From Lotmaria passim (lineage: Eukaryota > Euglenozoa > Kinetoplastea > Trypanosomatida > Trypanosomatidae): 64,000 nt of DNA. This document shows positions 9,157 to 19,570 of this stretch, piece after piece; position 1 is the stretch's first letter; every line of letters starts with the position of its first letter. The notes below the pieces were generated by a model. It worked only from the letters and a program-made list of their open reading frames with translations. It did no database searches and was not told the origin of the DNA. The stretch covers positions 558,001 to 622,000 of the forward strand of contig CP140215.1 in NCBI GenBank assembly GCA_037349495.1, written 5' to 3'. Position numbers and translations under genes: made by a program.

Positions 9157-10059
9157 TCATTTCAGCTTCAGCTCTGCTCGCTGGGGCGCTGCAAACACGG
9201 CACGAAGCAGCTTGCCTACAGCGCGCGTCACGATATTCGAAAGCACCGACAGCGCCACAAAGGCGAAGACAAAGTACGGCCGGAACAGCACACCACGCAG
9301 CACTGCCGGCGCCTTGCTGCCGAGTGGGGGTGGCGCGAGCTGGTAGTTGACATTCAATCCGATGAAAAGGGCGTAAGGGGCAAAGAAAGCGAAGTTGACG
9401 AAGGTCGGCACCCAGGTGAGGTGGAAGACATGCGGCCAGCTCAGTCCCACTGTGTCATACCGCGCCGCGTAGTAGAAAGGCAGCAGCAACAGCAAGCCAT
9501 GGTGAATAAAGAAGATGTAGCCTTCCCAGAAGAAGCGGTGGTCGCCCCAGTCCGGCTGCAGCGCGGCACCCACCGGGGCCCACAGCCAATCCACCATCAG
9601 CGTCGCCAGGTAGCAGTTGCGGCCGTACTTGGCAGTCGTGTCGTGCAGAAAAATGTAAATCCACACCACGGTGAAGATGTGGCAGGGCATGAGCAGCCAC
9701 GCCAGCTGCACCAGCGGCTTCGGTCGCGAGCCCTTCACGTAAACCTGTGCGCAGAGGCACACCACCAGCGTGTAGGCGATGAGGGTATTGATGGGGCACT
9801 TCGTGGAGCGGCCCGCGCCTTTTCTGGCGAGCTGCGCCGTTATGCGTGACTTGAAGCCGCGCGATCGGCTGTGCAGAAAGGCGCAGAAGAGCATCACGAC
9901 CACAAATAAGCCGAGGTGCACCTTCGGAGGCTGGAACCAGTACTGACTCGAGGACATCACACCCCACTTCAGTCCTGTGTGGGCGGCGAAAGTCTGCATG
10001 GCATCCTCGGCGTAGTCAGGAATAAGGGCATCGCACAGGCCAACAAACATATTCTCCAT
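9157..10059 (-). CDS. Polytopic membrane protein, TMEM164-like
   Basis: 300 residues with about seven hydrophobic segments, beginning near residues 48-63, 92-107, 118-137, 149-164, 180-198, 210-234 and 260-280. Features reminiscent of the TMEM164/TLC-like family are PCHIF in the third segment (Cys126, His127), a later FFIHHGLLLLLPFYY (His186-His187) and the overall ~300-residue length. Human TMEM164 has been described as an acyltransferase in ether-phospholipid remodelling; whether this protein shares that activity is inference. A short basic loop (SRSRGFKSR) follows the first segment. The 5' leader is A-rich with CAA repeats, and a strong acceptor candidate lies at 10104. The family call is moderate; it is certainly a multi-pass membrane protein. 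Confidence 0.6.
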   Translation of the reverse strand: MENMFVGLCDALIPDYAEDAMQTFAAHTGLKWGVMSSSQYWFQPPKVHLGLFVVVMLFCAFLHSRSRGFKSRITAQLARKGAGRSTKCPINTLIAYTLVVCLCAQVYVKGSRPKPLVQLAWLLMPCHIFTVVWIYIFLHDTTAKYGRNCYLATLMVDWLWAPVGAALQPDWGDHRFFWEGYIFFIHHGLLLLLPFYYAARYDTVGLSWPHVFHLTWVPTFVNFAFFAPYALFIGLNVNYQLAPPPLGSKAPAVLRGVLFRPYFVFAFVALSVLSNIVTRAVGKLLRAVFAAPQRAELKLK

Positions 10060-10136
10060 TTTGTTTGTTTGTTTGTTGTTGTTGTTGTTGTTTTTTTTTT
10101 TTTCTGGGAGGGGGATTAAAAAAAAAAAAGTGCAGG
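10060..10136 (-). promoter_or_regulatory. Candidate trans-splice acceptor and CAA/A-rich 5' leader
   Basis: In the sense direction a T12 tract plus a C-rich pyrimidine stretch ends in CCCAG (AG at 10105-10104). The ~44-nt leader that would follow is A13 followed by CAA and CAAA repeats up to the ATG at 10059. Such a leader has no G and should be unstructured. Splice use is inferred. Confidence 0.55.
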
Positions 10137-10985
10137 CAGGGAGACCGTAAATCGGTTTGACTTGATGCGTATAGAAAGAGAGGAAAAAAAAAAAAGGAGA
10201 CAGGTAGTGAGTAAGGAGCCACGTGATGAAGTGAGACGCACAAAAAAGCGAGATCGGTAGTGAGTCTTCTCCGCTAGACGCTTTGCTTTGGTTGTATCTT
10301 TTTATTGAACTACTCTAGTAGTAGTATGGGCGACGGCGACGCTGCCCGTCATTAAAAAAAAAAAAGAAGGTAGCACGAGGAAAAGAAAGACAATCAGTGA
10401 AGGAAGCGTTGATGACGCCTTCCACCGCACATCATACACACCACCAAAACACTAAAAACAAGCGCATCGATGTTGCAATAAGCGTGAGAATAAGAACAGG
10501 AAAAAGTGCTTCGCTTGTCAGCTTTTCTGGAGTGTTAAGCTGCTGGTTTCGCCAAGCTAACCCCCTAAATTGCACCGCTGCATAGTAGTAGCAGCAGCTT
10601 TGTCGTTCGACAGCCAGAAATTGATCACTGCTTCATATAGGCTAGAAAAGTTGAACGGACGGTCGCCCAAGGTACTCGTTAGCAAAGTACGCTTCGAAGT
10701 CTTAGGAAACGGTATGTCGGGGTTTTCATCGTTGTCGTGTTGTTCTTAAATATAAATATGTATATATAGCTTTTTTTTTCTTTTTTGTAAAGATGTAACG
10801 AAGCACGCAAGCATGGCGCAGGCGTTAACCAACTCCAAACGACTCATACACAAAAAAAAAAAAAAACGAAAAAAAGACTAAGAAAGGCGAGAGCCGCTTG
10901 AAAGACAGTCTCGCAAGCCAACTAATCCGCAGCACACCCCTGCATCGAGACACACACATAAAGTCAATAAAACCTCTGACCTTGC
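10137..10985. other. Intergenic region
   Basis: No gene seen. It has A runs (near 10183, 10353, 10851) and TA-rich sequence near 10748-10768. It should include the 3' UTR of the 287-residue gene to its right. Confidence 0.6.
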
Positions 10986-11849
10986 TCATTTCTTGTTATA
11001 GTCACCCATTTCTTTCTCCAACGCGGCCAGCTCCGCCTCAAGACGCGCCACCTCGTCGTCCGTGGCGTCCTCCTCTCTAGCTGCCGCAGCAGCAGCAGGA
11101 GGAGGAGTTGCACCACCAACGGACTGCTCGCCTCCGGTGGCACTGACAGACGCCGATGGCGCACCAGCAGCAGAAGTCGTACCAGCGGCCAGCACCTCCG
11201 CGTTGCGCTCCGCATTCTCCTCGAGCGGGTAGAAGAGAAAGTCCACCGGGGACTGCTTGTACCACGTCTGCTCCCCGAGCACGTAGCGGCGGCAGTTCTC
11301 GCTCACGTGCCAGAATCCGAGCTCCTCGGCGTGCTCGAGGGCGTAGGTGGCGCAGTCCTTACGATCGACGCGCAGACACGCCTCTAAGAACACCTCAAAC
11401 GAGTCGTCTGCGAAGCGGATGTAGTAGAGGTTGCGGCACTGGTTGAGCAGCTGGCACGCGTAGCTCAGGTCGAGCGGACGTTCCACCAGATCAAAGGCGG
11501 TGTGCAGGTCCTCCACGGTGGGCCGCTCGCTGCCTTGAAAGGAGTGGAACTTCTTATACCACTCCAGCACGTACTTCTCCAAGGCCGTCTCGGGGCCTTC
11601 CAGGCGAGCCTTCTGCAGTAGGTGCCGCTTCTTGCTGAGCCACACGGGCTGGTGGGCCATGCACTTTGGCCGGGCGTAGGGTCGATCGAGCCCGCCCAGC
11701 CAGGCCTGGTAGAGCATCTCGGTGCGTTGGTGGTCGGGCTGCTGGATGACGGTGTAGATCTTCCAGTTATCGACGCCTTTTAAAAAGAGCATCCAGTACG
11801 GCCGTCGGTACCGCAGCGATGCCAACAGCGCGTTGGACACACGAAGCAT
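10986..11849 (-). CDS. Unknown protein, probably mitochondrial
   Basis: 287 residues. The N-terminus (MLRVSNALLASLRYRRPYW) is basic, lacks acidic residues and could be a mitochondrial import signal. The body (about residues 25-205) is helical, with repeated hydrophobic patterns such as SYACQLLNQCRNLYYI and FEVFLEACLRVDRKDCATYALEHAEELGFW that resemble helix-pair repeat proteins. The last ~80 residues are a low-complexity Ala/Ser/Gly linker ending in an acidic coiled coil (EVARLEAELAALEKEMGDY). I cannot assign a family. Trypanosomatid mitoribosomes and RNA-processing complexes contain many such proteins, so a role there is a guess. An A14 tract and purine-rich sequence lie directly upstream of the ATG. 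Confidence 0.6.
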   Translation of the reverse strand: MLRVSNALLASLRYRRPYWMLFLKGVDNWKIYTVIQQPDHQRTEMLYQAWLGGLDRPYARPKCMAHQPVWLSKKRHLLQKARLEGPETALEKYVLEWYKKFHSFQGSERPTVEDLHTAFDLVERPLDLSYACQLLNQCRNLYYIRFADDSFEVFLEACLRVDRKDCATYALEHAEELGFWHVSENCRRYVLGEQTWYKQSPVDFLFYPLEENAERNAEVLAAGTTSAAGAPSASVSATGGEQSVGGATPPPAAAAAAREEDATDDEVARLEAELAALEKEMGDYNKK

Positions 11850-12625
11850 CGTTTTCAGGTCTTCTTTTTTTTTTTTTTCTTCTCTTCTTGTTGTTGTGAT
11901 GGTGATTAAAGTTCATTGTTTGTTCGCAAGATGCGTATACTCGAGCAGGAGGAGGAACAGAGAGACGTGCGGATCAAGAGGAAAAAAAACGTGAAGATGC
12001 GCAGTGAGCATCAAGGAACACAACCACAAGCGACGTCGTTAACATCAAGACCCTTTCGGTGCGCTCAAGTGCTTGCACCAGGAGCAAGGGGGTGGGGCGG
12101 TTGAGCTTGTAGCAGTCCCATTACCACACTTCTGTAAAGCAAAGCAGATCAGCCAACGTCTTCTCACACGCTCACTTGAAGTTACACTCTCTCACAAACA
12201 AAGTCAAGTACGCTTGTTCGACTGCAGCGAAGGCTTCTTCCCTATCCCTCTTTCCATCCAGCGTTGGTCAAAATGTGTGGTGATCGAGAAGCAGCTAAAG
12301 GTCCGCGCATGTGTTGGTGTGGTTGGTGTCAGGAAGCCCAAGACGGCAGATGGTAGCACTGCTCAGCAGTGCGCGCAGTGAAAAAAAAAAAAGTAAATAA
12401 ATAAACAGACCAAATAAAACACCACATGTGTTAGCGGAAGCCCAAACGACCTAGAGCTTTTCTTTTTGTTCTTCTTTTAACGAGCGAGAACATCTCTCAC
12501 CCACATAGCAAGAACTTTGAGATGCAGCGAGCAAAAAGTTGAGGAAATCGCGGAAGAGGTTGCGTAAAGCGACAAGAAGAGACAGTACCTCTCTTCGTAG
12601 CTCTGTTGAAGCGATGAAGGCGCGA
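11850..12625. other. Intergenic region
   Basis: No gene seen. A T14 run (11865-11878; A14 on the sense strand) lies 15 nt upstream of the start at 11849. The rest is mixed sequence with one A run near 12381. Confidence 0.6.
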
Positions 12626-14380
12626 TCATGCAGGCAAGCCATTCTCCTCCGCCTGCCTCAGCGCTAACGTCAACTCCCGCTCCGCTTCTCGCAGCCGCTT
12701 GTGATACTTCTTGTACGCCTTTAACTTCAGCTGCTCCACCGTCATTTGCGTGCGCGGTGGTGACGAGGCGGTCAGCGAAGCGGCAGATACCGTCGAGCCG
12801 GACAACGGCGACGTCGCGTCGGCAACAACTGAACCAGCAGTAGCAGCAGCTGGCAGCGTAGGAGTTGAAGAAGGCGAAGCTGTGTCCTTTTCACTACGCG
12901 CCTGAGCAGCGGGTGGACTACTGAGTTTACGAGGCGATGCCTCCTGCTTAGCTGTCAGTTTCTCTTTCACTTCTGCTGCTGGGTCTGACGATGTCGCTTT
13001 ATCGCTGTCATCGAGTGCAGCTCTCTCGAGGTCCACGCGGTTCAGATACCGCTGGTAGGCAGCCCGCAAGTCCTCCTCTACCGCCTGTGTGGTGGTCGCG
13101 ACATGCTGCGCGGTGAAGTGACGCAGCCGAATCACAAAAGGATCGTTCGCCGGCCGCTCCTCCAACATGTTCATGCCTGGTGGCAGCGGGAAGGGATCTG
13201 CCGCCGCTGCCGCTGCCGCTGCGTCTTGCCCTGCTGCATCCGCCGCGGCTCCTACATGACGGTCTTCCTCTCCGACCTCCGCTTCCCCCCGATGCTCCTC
13301 CGCGGCTGGCCGGTCAGCTTCCGCTGCAGCAGCTGCGTCGTCGCCCGCGCCGTGCGCCGCCTCGCCCGCCGGCATTCGCATGATGTTCGCGCGGCAGTAC
13401 GGGCAGGTGGAGTGGCCCTCCAGCCAGTGCTCGAGACATTCCGTGTGGTAGCAGTGGCCGCAGGGCAGCCGCTTCGTCCCTCCCCCAGGCACCATGTCCT
13501 CGTAGCAGATCGTGCACCGCGCGTCACGCAGCAGATCCTCGGCTGTGGCGTTGGGCATGTCGCGTCGCACCTTCCGCGCCAACATGACAAACTCCACCAG
13601 GCCGGACGCCTTTCCAAAGATGCGCAACGCGTGCGAGAGGAAGTTACGCGCCAGGAGCATCGGCACCGTCGCCTTCACGAAGATGTACAAGTAAACGCCG
13701 ACGAAAAGCAGCGACTCGGCGATGCTGGTGATCGCGTCGGCCACAAACGGCAGCAGCGTGTGGTGACCATGCAGCACAAAGATACTGCCAAAGCGCACGG
13801 CACTACGCAGCGTGGAGGTGACGAGCAGCATGTAAATGAGCAGCAGCGAGTAGTGAAGCGAAGACTCTCCTTCGCTCAGGTCCGACCGTGTCTGAATAAA
13901 CCAGATCAGCAACCCCACGTCCAAAATAAGTACAAAGTTGAGGTAAGCGACCATGCGGAAGATGGGCAGTAGAGCCGTCTGCACCGTCGAGAGCGTCGTG
14001 ACACGCTCCGCCGCCAGTTTGTGTAGCAGCCGCCACACTAGCGTAAAGATGAAAAACACCATCGTCGTGCTCATCAGCTCCAAGTCGAAATAGAGCGGGA
14101 CAAAGATGCACTCCGCGAGGTAGACGGTCAAGGAGGTCACTAGGGCCATCTCCTCCGACGCGTTCAGCTTGCCAAAGAAGATAGATTGCATGGTGAACCA
14201 CAACAACGCCGCGGACGCCACAACGACGTTCATTATCACGAGACGAAACGTAGAGGAGTTCGCCAGCGCCACCATCGCGGGGTAGAAGGCTCGGTAGGTG
14301 TTTGCGTAGTCAGCCAAGAAGAGAGCCGTGGCCACAAAGCTGGCGACGCAGTACGTCGCGAGCGACTTGCGAATGACCAT
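12626..14380 (-). CDS. HRD1: HRD1/synoviolin-type ER membrane RING-H2 ubiquitin ligase
   Basis: 584 residues. The first ~270 residues contain about six to eight hydrophobic segments in the HRD1 pattern, including NTYRAFYPAMVAL, SIFFGKLNASEEM and LHKLAAERVTTL. A short linker (RRDMPNATAEDLLRD) leads to a complete RING-H2 finger: C289-x2-C292-x14-C307-x-H309-x2-H312-x2-C315-x10-C326-x2-C329. The sequence around it (ARCTICYEDM, KRLPCGHCYHTECL) is close to human synoviolin. The C-terminal ~250 residues are Ala/Glu/Ser-rich and probably disordered, ending in a charged helix. HRD1 ubiquitinates misfolded luminal and membrane proteins for ER-associated degradation, working with SEL1/HRD3 and p97. The start is the first ATG and precedes the first membrane segment as in homologues. 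Confidence 0.92.
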   Translation of the reverse strand: MVIRKSLATYCVASFVATALFLADYANTYRAFYPAMVALANSSTFRLVIMNVVVASAALLWFTMQSIFFGKLNASEEMALVTSLTVYLAECIFVPLYFDLELMSTTMVFFIFTLVWRLLHKLAAERVTTLSTVQTALLPIFRMVAYLNFVLILDVGLLIWFIQTRSDLSEGESSLHYSLLLIYMLLVTSTLRSAVRFGSIFVLHGHHTLLPFVADAITSIAESLLFVGVYLYIFVKATVPMLLARNFLSHALRIFGKASGLVEFVMLARKVRRDMPNATAEDLLRDARCTICYEDMVPGGGTKRLPCGHCYHTECLEHWLEGHSTCPYCRANIMRMPAGEAAHGAGDDAAAAAEADRPAAEEHRGEAEVGEEDRHVGAAADAAGQDAAAAAAAADPFPLPPGMNMLEERPANDPFVIRLRHFTAQHVATTTQAVEEDLRAAYQRYLNRVDLERAALDDSDKATSSDPAAEVKEKLTAKQEASPRKLSSPPAAQARSEKDTASPSSTPTLPAAATAGSVVADATSPLSGSTVSAASLTASSPPRTQMTVEQLKLKAYKKYHKRLREAERELTLALRQAEENGLPA

Positions 14381-14844
14381 TGGCGTCGTGCTGAACGACT
14401 CCGAATCAAAAAAAAAAAAACCTGAAATATAGGTCTTGTGCTTGTGTGTTTATACTGTGTATATAAACGTAGTTGTGCTTGTGTGTGTGTGTGTGTGTGT
14501 GTATGTAGGCGTACTTCTGTTTGTGCACGTACCTCGTGTTTGTATGTAGAAAGCTAATACCAAAAAAAAAAAAAGGCTCAAAAAAGAAAAAGCATAGAGC
14601 GAAGAAGAATAAGCTACAAAAAGCGTGCGCGACTACAAAGAGACCACAGCCAAGCACAACCGCATTCAATACGCTGACATCCAGCTGATACAACTTTTCC
14701 ACGCCCACAATGTGTCGTAGTACACACAAGAATAGGTACAAATAAGAAAAAAAAAAAAAACTCTGTTTCCTCTCTTCTTGAGCATTCGCTGTAAGTCGTA
14801 ATAAGGAAATGTAAAGCCTACATATTTCCAAAACGCCTAAACAA
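14381..14844. other. Intergenic region
   Basis: No gene seen. An A13 run (14408-14420) gives a sense-strand pyrimidine tract followed by CGGAG and TTCAG acceptor candidates upstream of the HRD1 start. There is a TG microsatellite at 14480-14502 and A runs near 14562 and 14746. Confidence 0.6.
14480..14502. repeat. (TG)11 microsatellite
   Basis: About eleven TG dinucleotides in intergenic DNA upstream of HRD1. Confidence 0.9.
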
Positions 14845-17800
14845 TCACACACTCTCGGCATCCAAAAGCTGCCGCAGGCGGTGAAGGTCCTGCTTCATAC
14901 GGTGCTCCGTCTCCACCTCAACGCTCACCTCTCTGGCCGCAGCCGTCACCGCAGCCGGTAGTCCAGCCTTTTGGCCGATTGCCACACCGAAGCTCGAGGG
15001 AGTCACGCCGCGGCACGGCTTGTATGTAAAGACGAGCTGCCGAGCGTCAGCCTCGCCTGGCGTCCCCTCCGTCTCCTTAAAACCCATGAAATAGCAGCTG
15101 ACAGATCCAGCGGTGCCTTCACCATTTTTCTTCTCAGCCTCTTCCGTGGCGGTTGCCAGGGCGTTTCCGCCTTTGCTCGCAGAGACGTAGGGGTCACAAA
15201 GATAGGAGTAGTGTGTGACAAACAATGTAGTGGCCCGCATGGCGAGCAGGTACTCCAGCGTCGCCGCCGCCACCGCTGCTCCGTCGAAGCTGCTCGTGCC
15301 GCGGCCCAACTCGTCCATCAGCACCAGCGAGGCGCGGAGGTCCGGCGCGTGCAAAATGCGACTCGTCTCCTCCATCTCCGACAAGAAGGTCGAGCTGCCT
15401 TCCAGGATGGAATCGCTGGCGCCCATGCGGCAGTACACGCCTCGGAAGACGGGCAACGTCGCCGCCGCGGCCGGCACCGCGCAGCCGACCTGTGCGAGGA
15501 CCACAAACGTACCAACCATCCGCATCAGCGCAGACTTCCCGCCCATGTTTGGGCCCGTTAGCAACCACGCCCCACCTGCGCGCAGCTCGACCGAGCAACT
15601 GACGTAGCCGTGCGAGAGCAGCTGATCCAGGATGGGGTGGCGCCCCTCCTTAATGGAGAGCGTCACCGCCGTAGCAATGCTTGACGTCGAGGTCGTGGTG
15701 CCGGCAGAGGTGAAGTCGGGAAGGTCCACCATCCGCGGCATCACGTAACCCGGCGAGCGGGAAGCGAGCGCGAGTGAGTGCAGTGCGTCTAGCGAACCGA
15801 TCGCCTCGACAACGCCACTCAGCGCCCCCATCACCGCCGCGTCCGCCACGATCTCCGATTGATGCTGGCGCCACGCCACCGCCGCCGCCAGCGCCAGCCG
15901 CTCCGTCGCTGCCGTTCTTGCGATATGCTGCTCGACGATAACGGGTGTCTGGTAGCGCACGTTGGACTTAGTGCGTGACTGCACAATCCAGCTGGACGGC
16001 ACGCGGCCACACTTGCCCTGTGGGACGTCCAACAGGTAGGAGGTGCCGGCGATGGTGCGGTACTCCAGACCTGGCAGGTGCAGCTGCGCACGCGCGGCCT
16101 GCAGCTCCGCCTCCAGTGCCGTCTCGGCCGCTTTCTTCGCGTCCCAGTGGACCTTCAACGTCTCCGGCACAGTGCGGCCGCCCTCGGTAAAAAACTCGAG
16201 CGGTGTCGTGGCGGTTGTGTGGAGAAGGGCGGCGTTGACCTGTAGCAGTTGCGTCACCGCAGAGCCGTGCACGGCCAACAGCAGCGCACGAATCAGCGGC
16301 GGTGGCGAAGAGCTGCCCTCGTCGCCATCCCCCCTCACCCCTTCCTCTTCCTCTGCCCCCTCACTGCCCTGCGCGGTTGTGCACAGCTGCTGGGCGAGCG
16401 CTGCAGCGCCACGCACCATGCGCAGCAGTCGTACAAACTCCACCACGCTGCAACGCTGTGCGTGCAGCTTGCCCATCACCGCCTCCACGTCCCCCAGGCG
16501 GGCACACTCCCGTAGGAGTTCCTGCACCTGCCCGTCATCGCGACCAGACATCAAAAACACCGTCGCGGCCTGCCGGGCAGTGATGGCGTTGCGATCGCGG
16601 AGGGGGGCGGCGAGCCAGCGCCGCAGACACCGCGCCCCGCACGGCGTGAGGCTGTGGTCCAGCAGCCCCAGCAGCGATCCACGAAGGCCAACGCTACTGT
16701 GAAAAATATCAAGAGCACGCAGTGTAGGACCTGGCAGATGCAGGGCGGGCGCTTCGTCCGTTTTCTCTTTTCCCACGCCCCTCCCGTCATCCGACCGAAG
16801 CGGCGAGGCATCTAGGTCCGCGGCTGTGCTGAGGGCGTCACTTATGCTGTTCTTGTTGTCGCATCGCTTGCACAGCAGGCGGTACACCTGATCCAGCTTG
16901 AAAGGCCTCAAGTAGTCTTCGATGGCCGCATCCACGCTCTGCCGTCCCCGCCTGTACACGTGGCCTGACACCGTCACCGTTTTGTCGTCCTCCTCGCCAC
17001 TCGCGGTAGGGCCGAGGTGGAGAGGCAGGGCGTGGTGCAGCGCCACGCTGTACACCTCTGGCAACGCCGACAAGAAAGGTGCAGTGGTGCGCGTGCTTCC
17101 TTTCGCGTGCGTCGGCAAGTACGGGGTGAGCACCACCACCTCCGCCACATCGAAGCGCTGCGTAATGTCCTCCATTTCGAGAGCGCTGCGCACCACAAAG
17201 CGGAGACGGCGCTGCGTCACGAAGCTGACGAGCGTCATCACCAGCGGCGGCGAACGACGTAGCGGCGACGCCGTCGCGCTCATCTCCGCTCTACGGCACT
17301 TCTCTTCCTCGTCACTGTCCACATTCACCTCCTCCGCTGCACTATCCCCCGCGAGGGAGATGTTCAAAAAGCAAAGAAACAGTTCAGAGGCATCGACGGC
17401 ACCGTTGGCAGTGGACGGCAGACGCGGACCACCCCACCCTAATCCGCCCTCGGCTTCCTCCTCTTCCCCCGCAGCACCACCGTCGTTGTCGCCGCCGTCC
17501 TCGATTGCTGCCGCTTTGGACGGCGCATCACCGCCGCCACCGCCACTTGCCGTGCTGCTGCTCCTGTCCCCATTCGTCACCACGTGCTCCGTTGGCAGCA
17601 ACGTGGAACGGCTGTAGAGCTGTGAAACGGTGCGGGTGAAGAGGCCGCTCTTCACGCCATCGGCGGCACGCACGGCAGCCGACTCTTGATCCGCGAAGCC
17701 CACCTGGTAGCCCATGGCGACCAGGCGGTGCACGTAGAGATCTACACGAGTGTAGGGGAAGCTACTGTACTCAAAGGGCTGTCCTGGGATGCACATGATG

Positions 17801-18033
17801 CCGAGACGACGACTCACAGCGCGGCTGTCGCAGCCGTAGAATTTCACGCGATAGCCGCAGGCGACCATCAAAATGACGTGTGGCGCAATGGACTCCTTCA
17901 GCGCCACCACTTGCTGCTCCAGCGGAGTGAGACTGAGTTCTTCAGTTTCGGATTTCGTGGGTGTGCGGCCGCAAAGCACCTCGATGGCGTGCGCGACGCT
18001 CTCCTGGCCCTCCTGCCGCCCTCGCTTGCTCAT
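14845..18033 (-). CDS. MSH3: DNA mismatch repair protein MSH3
   Basis: 1062 residues. The N-terminal mismatch-binding region begins LTPLEQQVVALKE and continues with CGYRVKFYGCDSRAVSRRLGI, YTRVDLYVHRLVAMGYQVGF and GLFTRTVSQLYSRSTLL, a pattern specific to MSH3 rather than MSH2 or MSH6. A Gly/Glu/Ala-rich insertion (about residues 155-220) and an acidic patch follow. The core and lever domains precede the ABC-type ATPase: Walker A GPNMGGKS at 827-834, a signature-like STFLSEMEE, and Walker B VLMDELGRGTSSFDG with Asp907-Glu908. MSH3 pairs with MSH2 as MutS-beta, which recognises insertion/deletion loops in the nucleus. That is apt in a genome this rich in microsatellites. A pyrimidine tract with TAG just upstream supports the start. 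Confidence 0.95.
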   Translation of the reverse strand: MSKRGRQEGQESVAHAIEVLCGRTPTKSETEELSLTPLEQQVVALKESIAPHVILMVACGYRVKFYGCDSRAVSRRLGIMCIPGQPFEYSSFPYTRVDLYVHRLVAMGYQVGFADQESAAVRAADGVKSGLFTRTVSQLYSRSTLLPTEHVVTNGDRSSSTASGGGGGDAPSKAAAIEDGGDNDGGAAGEEEEAEGGLGWGGPRLPSTANGAVDASELFLCFLNISLAGDSAAEEVNVDSDEEEKCRRAEMSATASPLRRSPPLVMTLVSFVTQRRLRFVVRSALEMEDITQRFDVAEVVVLTPYLPTHAKGSTRTTAPFLSALPEVYSVALHHALPLHLGPTASGEEDDKTVTVSGHVYRRGRQSVDAAIEDYLRPFKLDQVYRLLCKRCDNKNSISDALSTAADLDASPLRSDDGRGVGKEKTDEAPALHLPGPTLRALDIFHSSVGLRGSLLGLLDHSLTPCGARCLRRWLAAPLRDRNAITARQAATVFLMSGRDDGQVQELLRECARLGDVEAVMGKLHAQRCSVVEFVRLLRMVRGAAALAQQLCTTAQGSEGAEEEEGVRGDGDEGSSSPPPLIRALLLAVHGSAVTQLLQVNAALLHTTATTPLEFFTEGGRTVPETLKVHWDAKKAAETALEAELQAARAQLHLPGLEYRTIAGTSYLLDVPQGKCGRVPSSWIVQSRTKSNVRYQTPVIVEQHIARTAATERLALAAAVAWRQHQSEIVADAAVMGALSGVVEAIGSLDALHSLALASRSPGYVMPRMVDLPDFTSAGTTTSTSSIATAVTLSIKEGRHPILDQLLSHGYVSCSVELRAGGAWLLTGPNMGGKSALMRMVGTFVVLAQVGCAVPAAAATLPVFRGVYCRMGASDSILEGSSTFLSEMEETSRILHAPDLRASLVLMDELGRGTSSFDGAAVAAATLEYLLAMRATTLFVTHYSYLCDPYVSASKGGNALATATEEAEKKNGEGTAGSVSCYFMGFKETEGTPGEADARQLVFTYKPCRGVTPSSFGVAIGQKAGLPAAVTAAAREVSVEVETEHRMKQDLHRLRQLLDAESV

Positions 18034-18049
18034 GAGCTTGCGATATGCT

Positions 18050-18083
18050 CTATTACAGCAAAAAAAAAAAGAAAAAGAAAAAG
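18050..18083 (-). promoter_or_regulatory. Candidate trans-splice acceptor for MSH3
   Basis: On the sense strand a ~24-nt CTTTTTC-rich pyrimidine tract (18060-18083) is followed by the first AG at 18051-18050, leaving a 16-nt leader before the ATG at 18033. Inferred from sequence only. Confidence 0.6.
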
Positions 18084-19273
18084 GCTAAGAAACAGGTAGA
18101 AAGGGAGGTTACGAGATACGTGGAAAAACCTCGTGAGATCAAAACCCTGAAGCTGGGGACAGCTCTGCCATCGTGGAGTGGCGTAGTTCTTTTTTTCCTT
18201 TTTGATATGCAGAGGACTACGACCCTAAGCCCTTAAGATCCAATGGTAGCACCTGGTGAAGCAAACCACGTAACATACTACAGAGCCATCACACACCACC
18301 ACTCTCAAAGCGGTTCTTGCTCTTCTTTTGTTATCTTTTGATATTCATAGAATAAAAACACATAATTATAAACAAACAAACAAAAAAAAAAAAGTAGTTT
18401 CCATATCCCAGAGAAACGAAAAGAGCAAAAAAAAAAAAAAGGGAGAGAGAGATTACTTGCGCTCTAGGAAGAAAAGAAAGAAAAAAAAAAAAAGAGCGAT
18501 CACTGCATTGTTCCGTGTACAAGTCGAAGATTCGTTTCGAAGTTATACGGCATATATTCCCCACCTGTGTTTGCCGTGCAGCGGTGAAACGAGTACCCTT
18601 TACCTGTGGTTGCTATAAGCATCGGCAATTTGCTACGCAGACGTAGCAAGATGTCCCGCGAATATCAAAAAAAAAAAAAAAGACACATATATATATATAT
18701 ATATATAGTTATTATTATCATAGGAAGAAAGAAGAACATCATTGGCATTTTTGCACTTGCTGTCTCACTACAAATTGCCTTGAAATCATCGAGGAGCCGA
18801 ATTCATAGAACTTCAGGCAATGAGTGATAGAGATTCAAGTGCATCAGCGAACGCTCTCCATTAGACTTGCTTGGAGCGAGATAATTAAAAAAAAAAAAAG
18901 AGTAAGAAAGGTGGAGAGAAAACATCGGGTTCCAGAATGCAAAGAAAAAAAAAAAAAAAGAAGCGGCTGATAAAGAGGGACGGTACGAAAAAAAAAAAGT
19001 TTGCCCGAAGAGAAAAAGGAAAAGGTGAAGTTAGACGTCGAGGGGAGGAGGCGGGAATAACGGAGAGAGAAAAATAGACAAACTGCAGTGGAGAAGTCTA
19101 CTCAGCTTTTTCTCCTTTTTCTCTCGTGTATGTATGCGCGCCTTTCGTCAGTTGAAATAAAAAAAGCGCTTTTTTGAAGGCCGTTGCGCTGAAGACCGAG
19201 AGATTTAAGAGTGGATAAATAACTCGGGTGCTGTTGCTATCGCAGTGATCTCCAGAGATCTCCCGGCTGTGCT
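18084..19273. other. Intergenic region, many A runs
   Basis: No gene seen in 1.2 kb. It holds repeated A11-A14 runs (near 18380, 18427, 18481, 18667, 18888, 18945, 18988) and an (AT)n microsatellite at 18687-18707. Confidence 0.65.
18687..18707. repeat. (AT)10 microsatellite
   Basis: About ten AT dinucleotides, preceded by an A14 run. Confidence 0.9.
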
Positions 19274-19570
19274 TTAGACGCGCATCATAGCCCCGTTCTG
19301 CATGCGGCTTAAAAAGTACTCTTTGAGGGCCTTGTCCGTGACCCGGTGATGCTGCACATTTTGGCACCGGTCGTCCGTCAGCTTCTCACTCAACTTGTCA
19401 TCCAGGTACACGTTGCTGTTCGCCGCGAAATGCTCGAAAGGCTTGTCGTACATCGGTGAGTAGTTGTTCACGAAGCGCGCCAGACGCGTGCCGGTCATGT
19501 TGAGCGAGCCCTCCTCGCGGGGGATGTTGAAGGAGGGGGCCGAAGACGAGTCGAAAGTCGAAAGCGGCAT
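19274..19570 (-). CDS. Small unknown protein (98 residues)
   Basis: The frame could start at 19642, but the upstream 24 codons are encoded by a T-run-rich stretch. The ATG at 19570-19568 (MPLSTFDSSSAPSFNIP) gives a sensible 98-residue protein. It is hydrophilic with no membrane segment, and is rich in Asn, Asp and Met near its end (FLSRMQNGAMMRV). Segments such as TRLARFVNNYSPMYDKPFEHF and VTDKALKEYFLSRM look amphipathic and well folded. I recognise no family. GC-rich codons and placement in a normal-sized slot between genes support coding. The function is unknown. Confidence 0.6.
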   Translation of the reverse strand: MPLSTFDSSSAPSFNIPREEGSLNMTGTRLARFVNNYSPMYDKPFEHFAANSNVYLDDKLSEKLTDDRCQNVQHHRVTDKALKEYFLSRMQNGAMMRV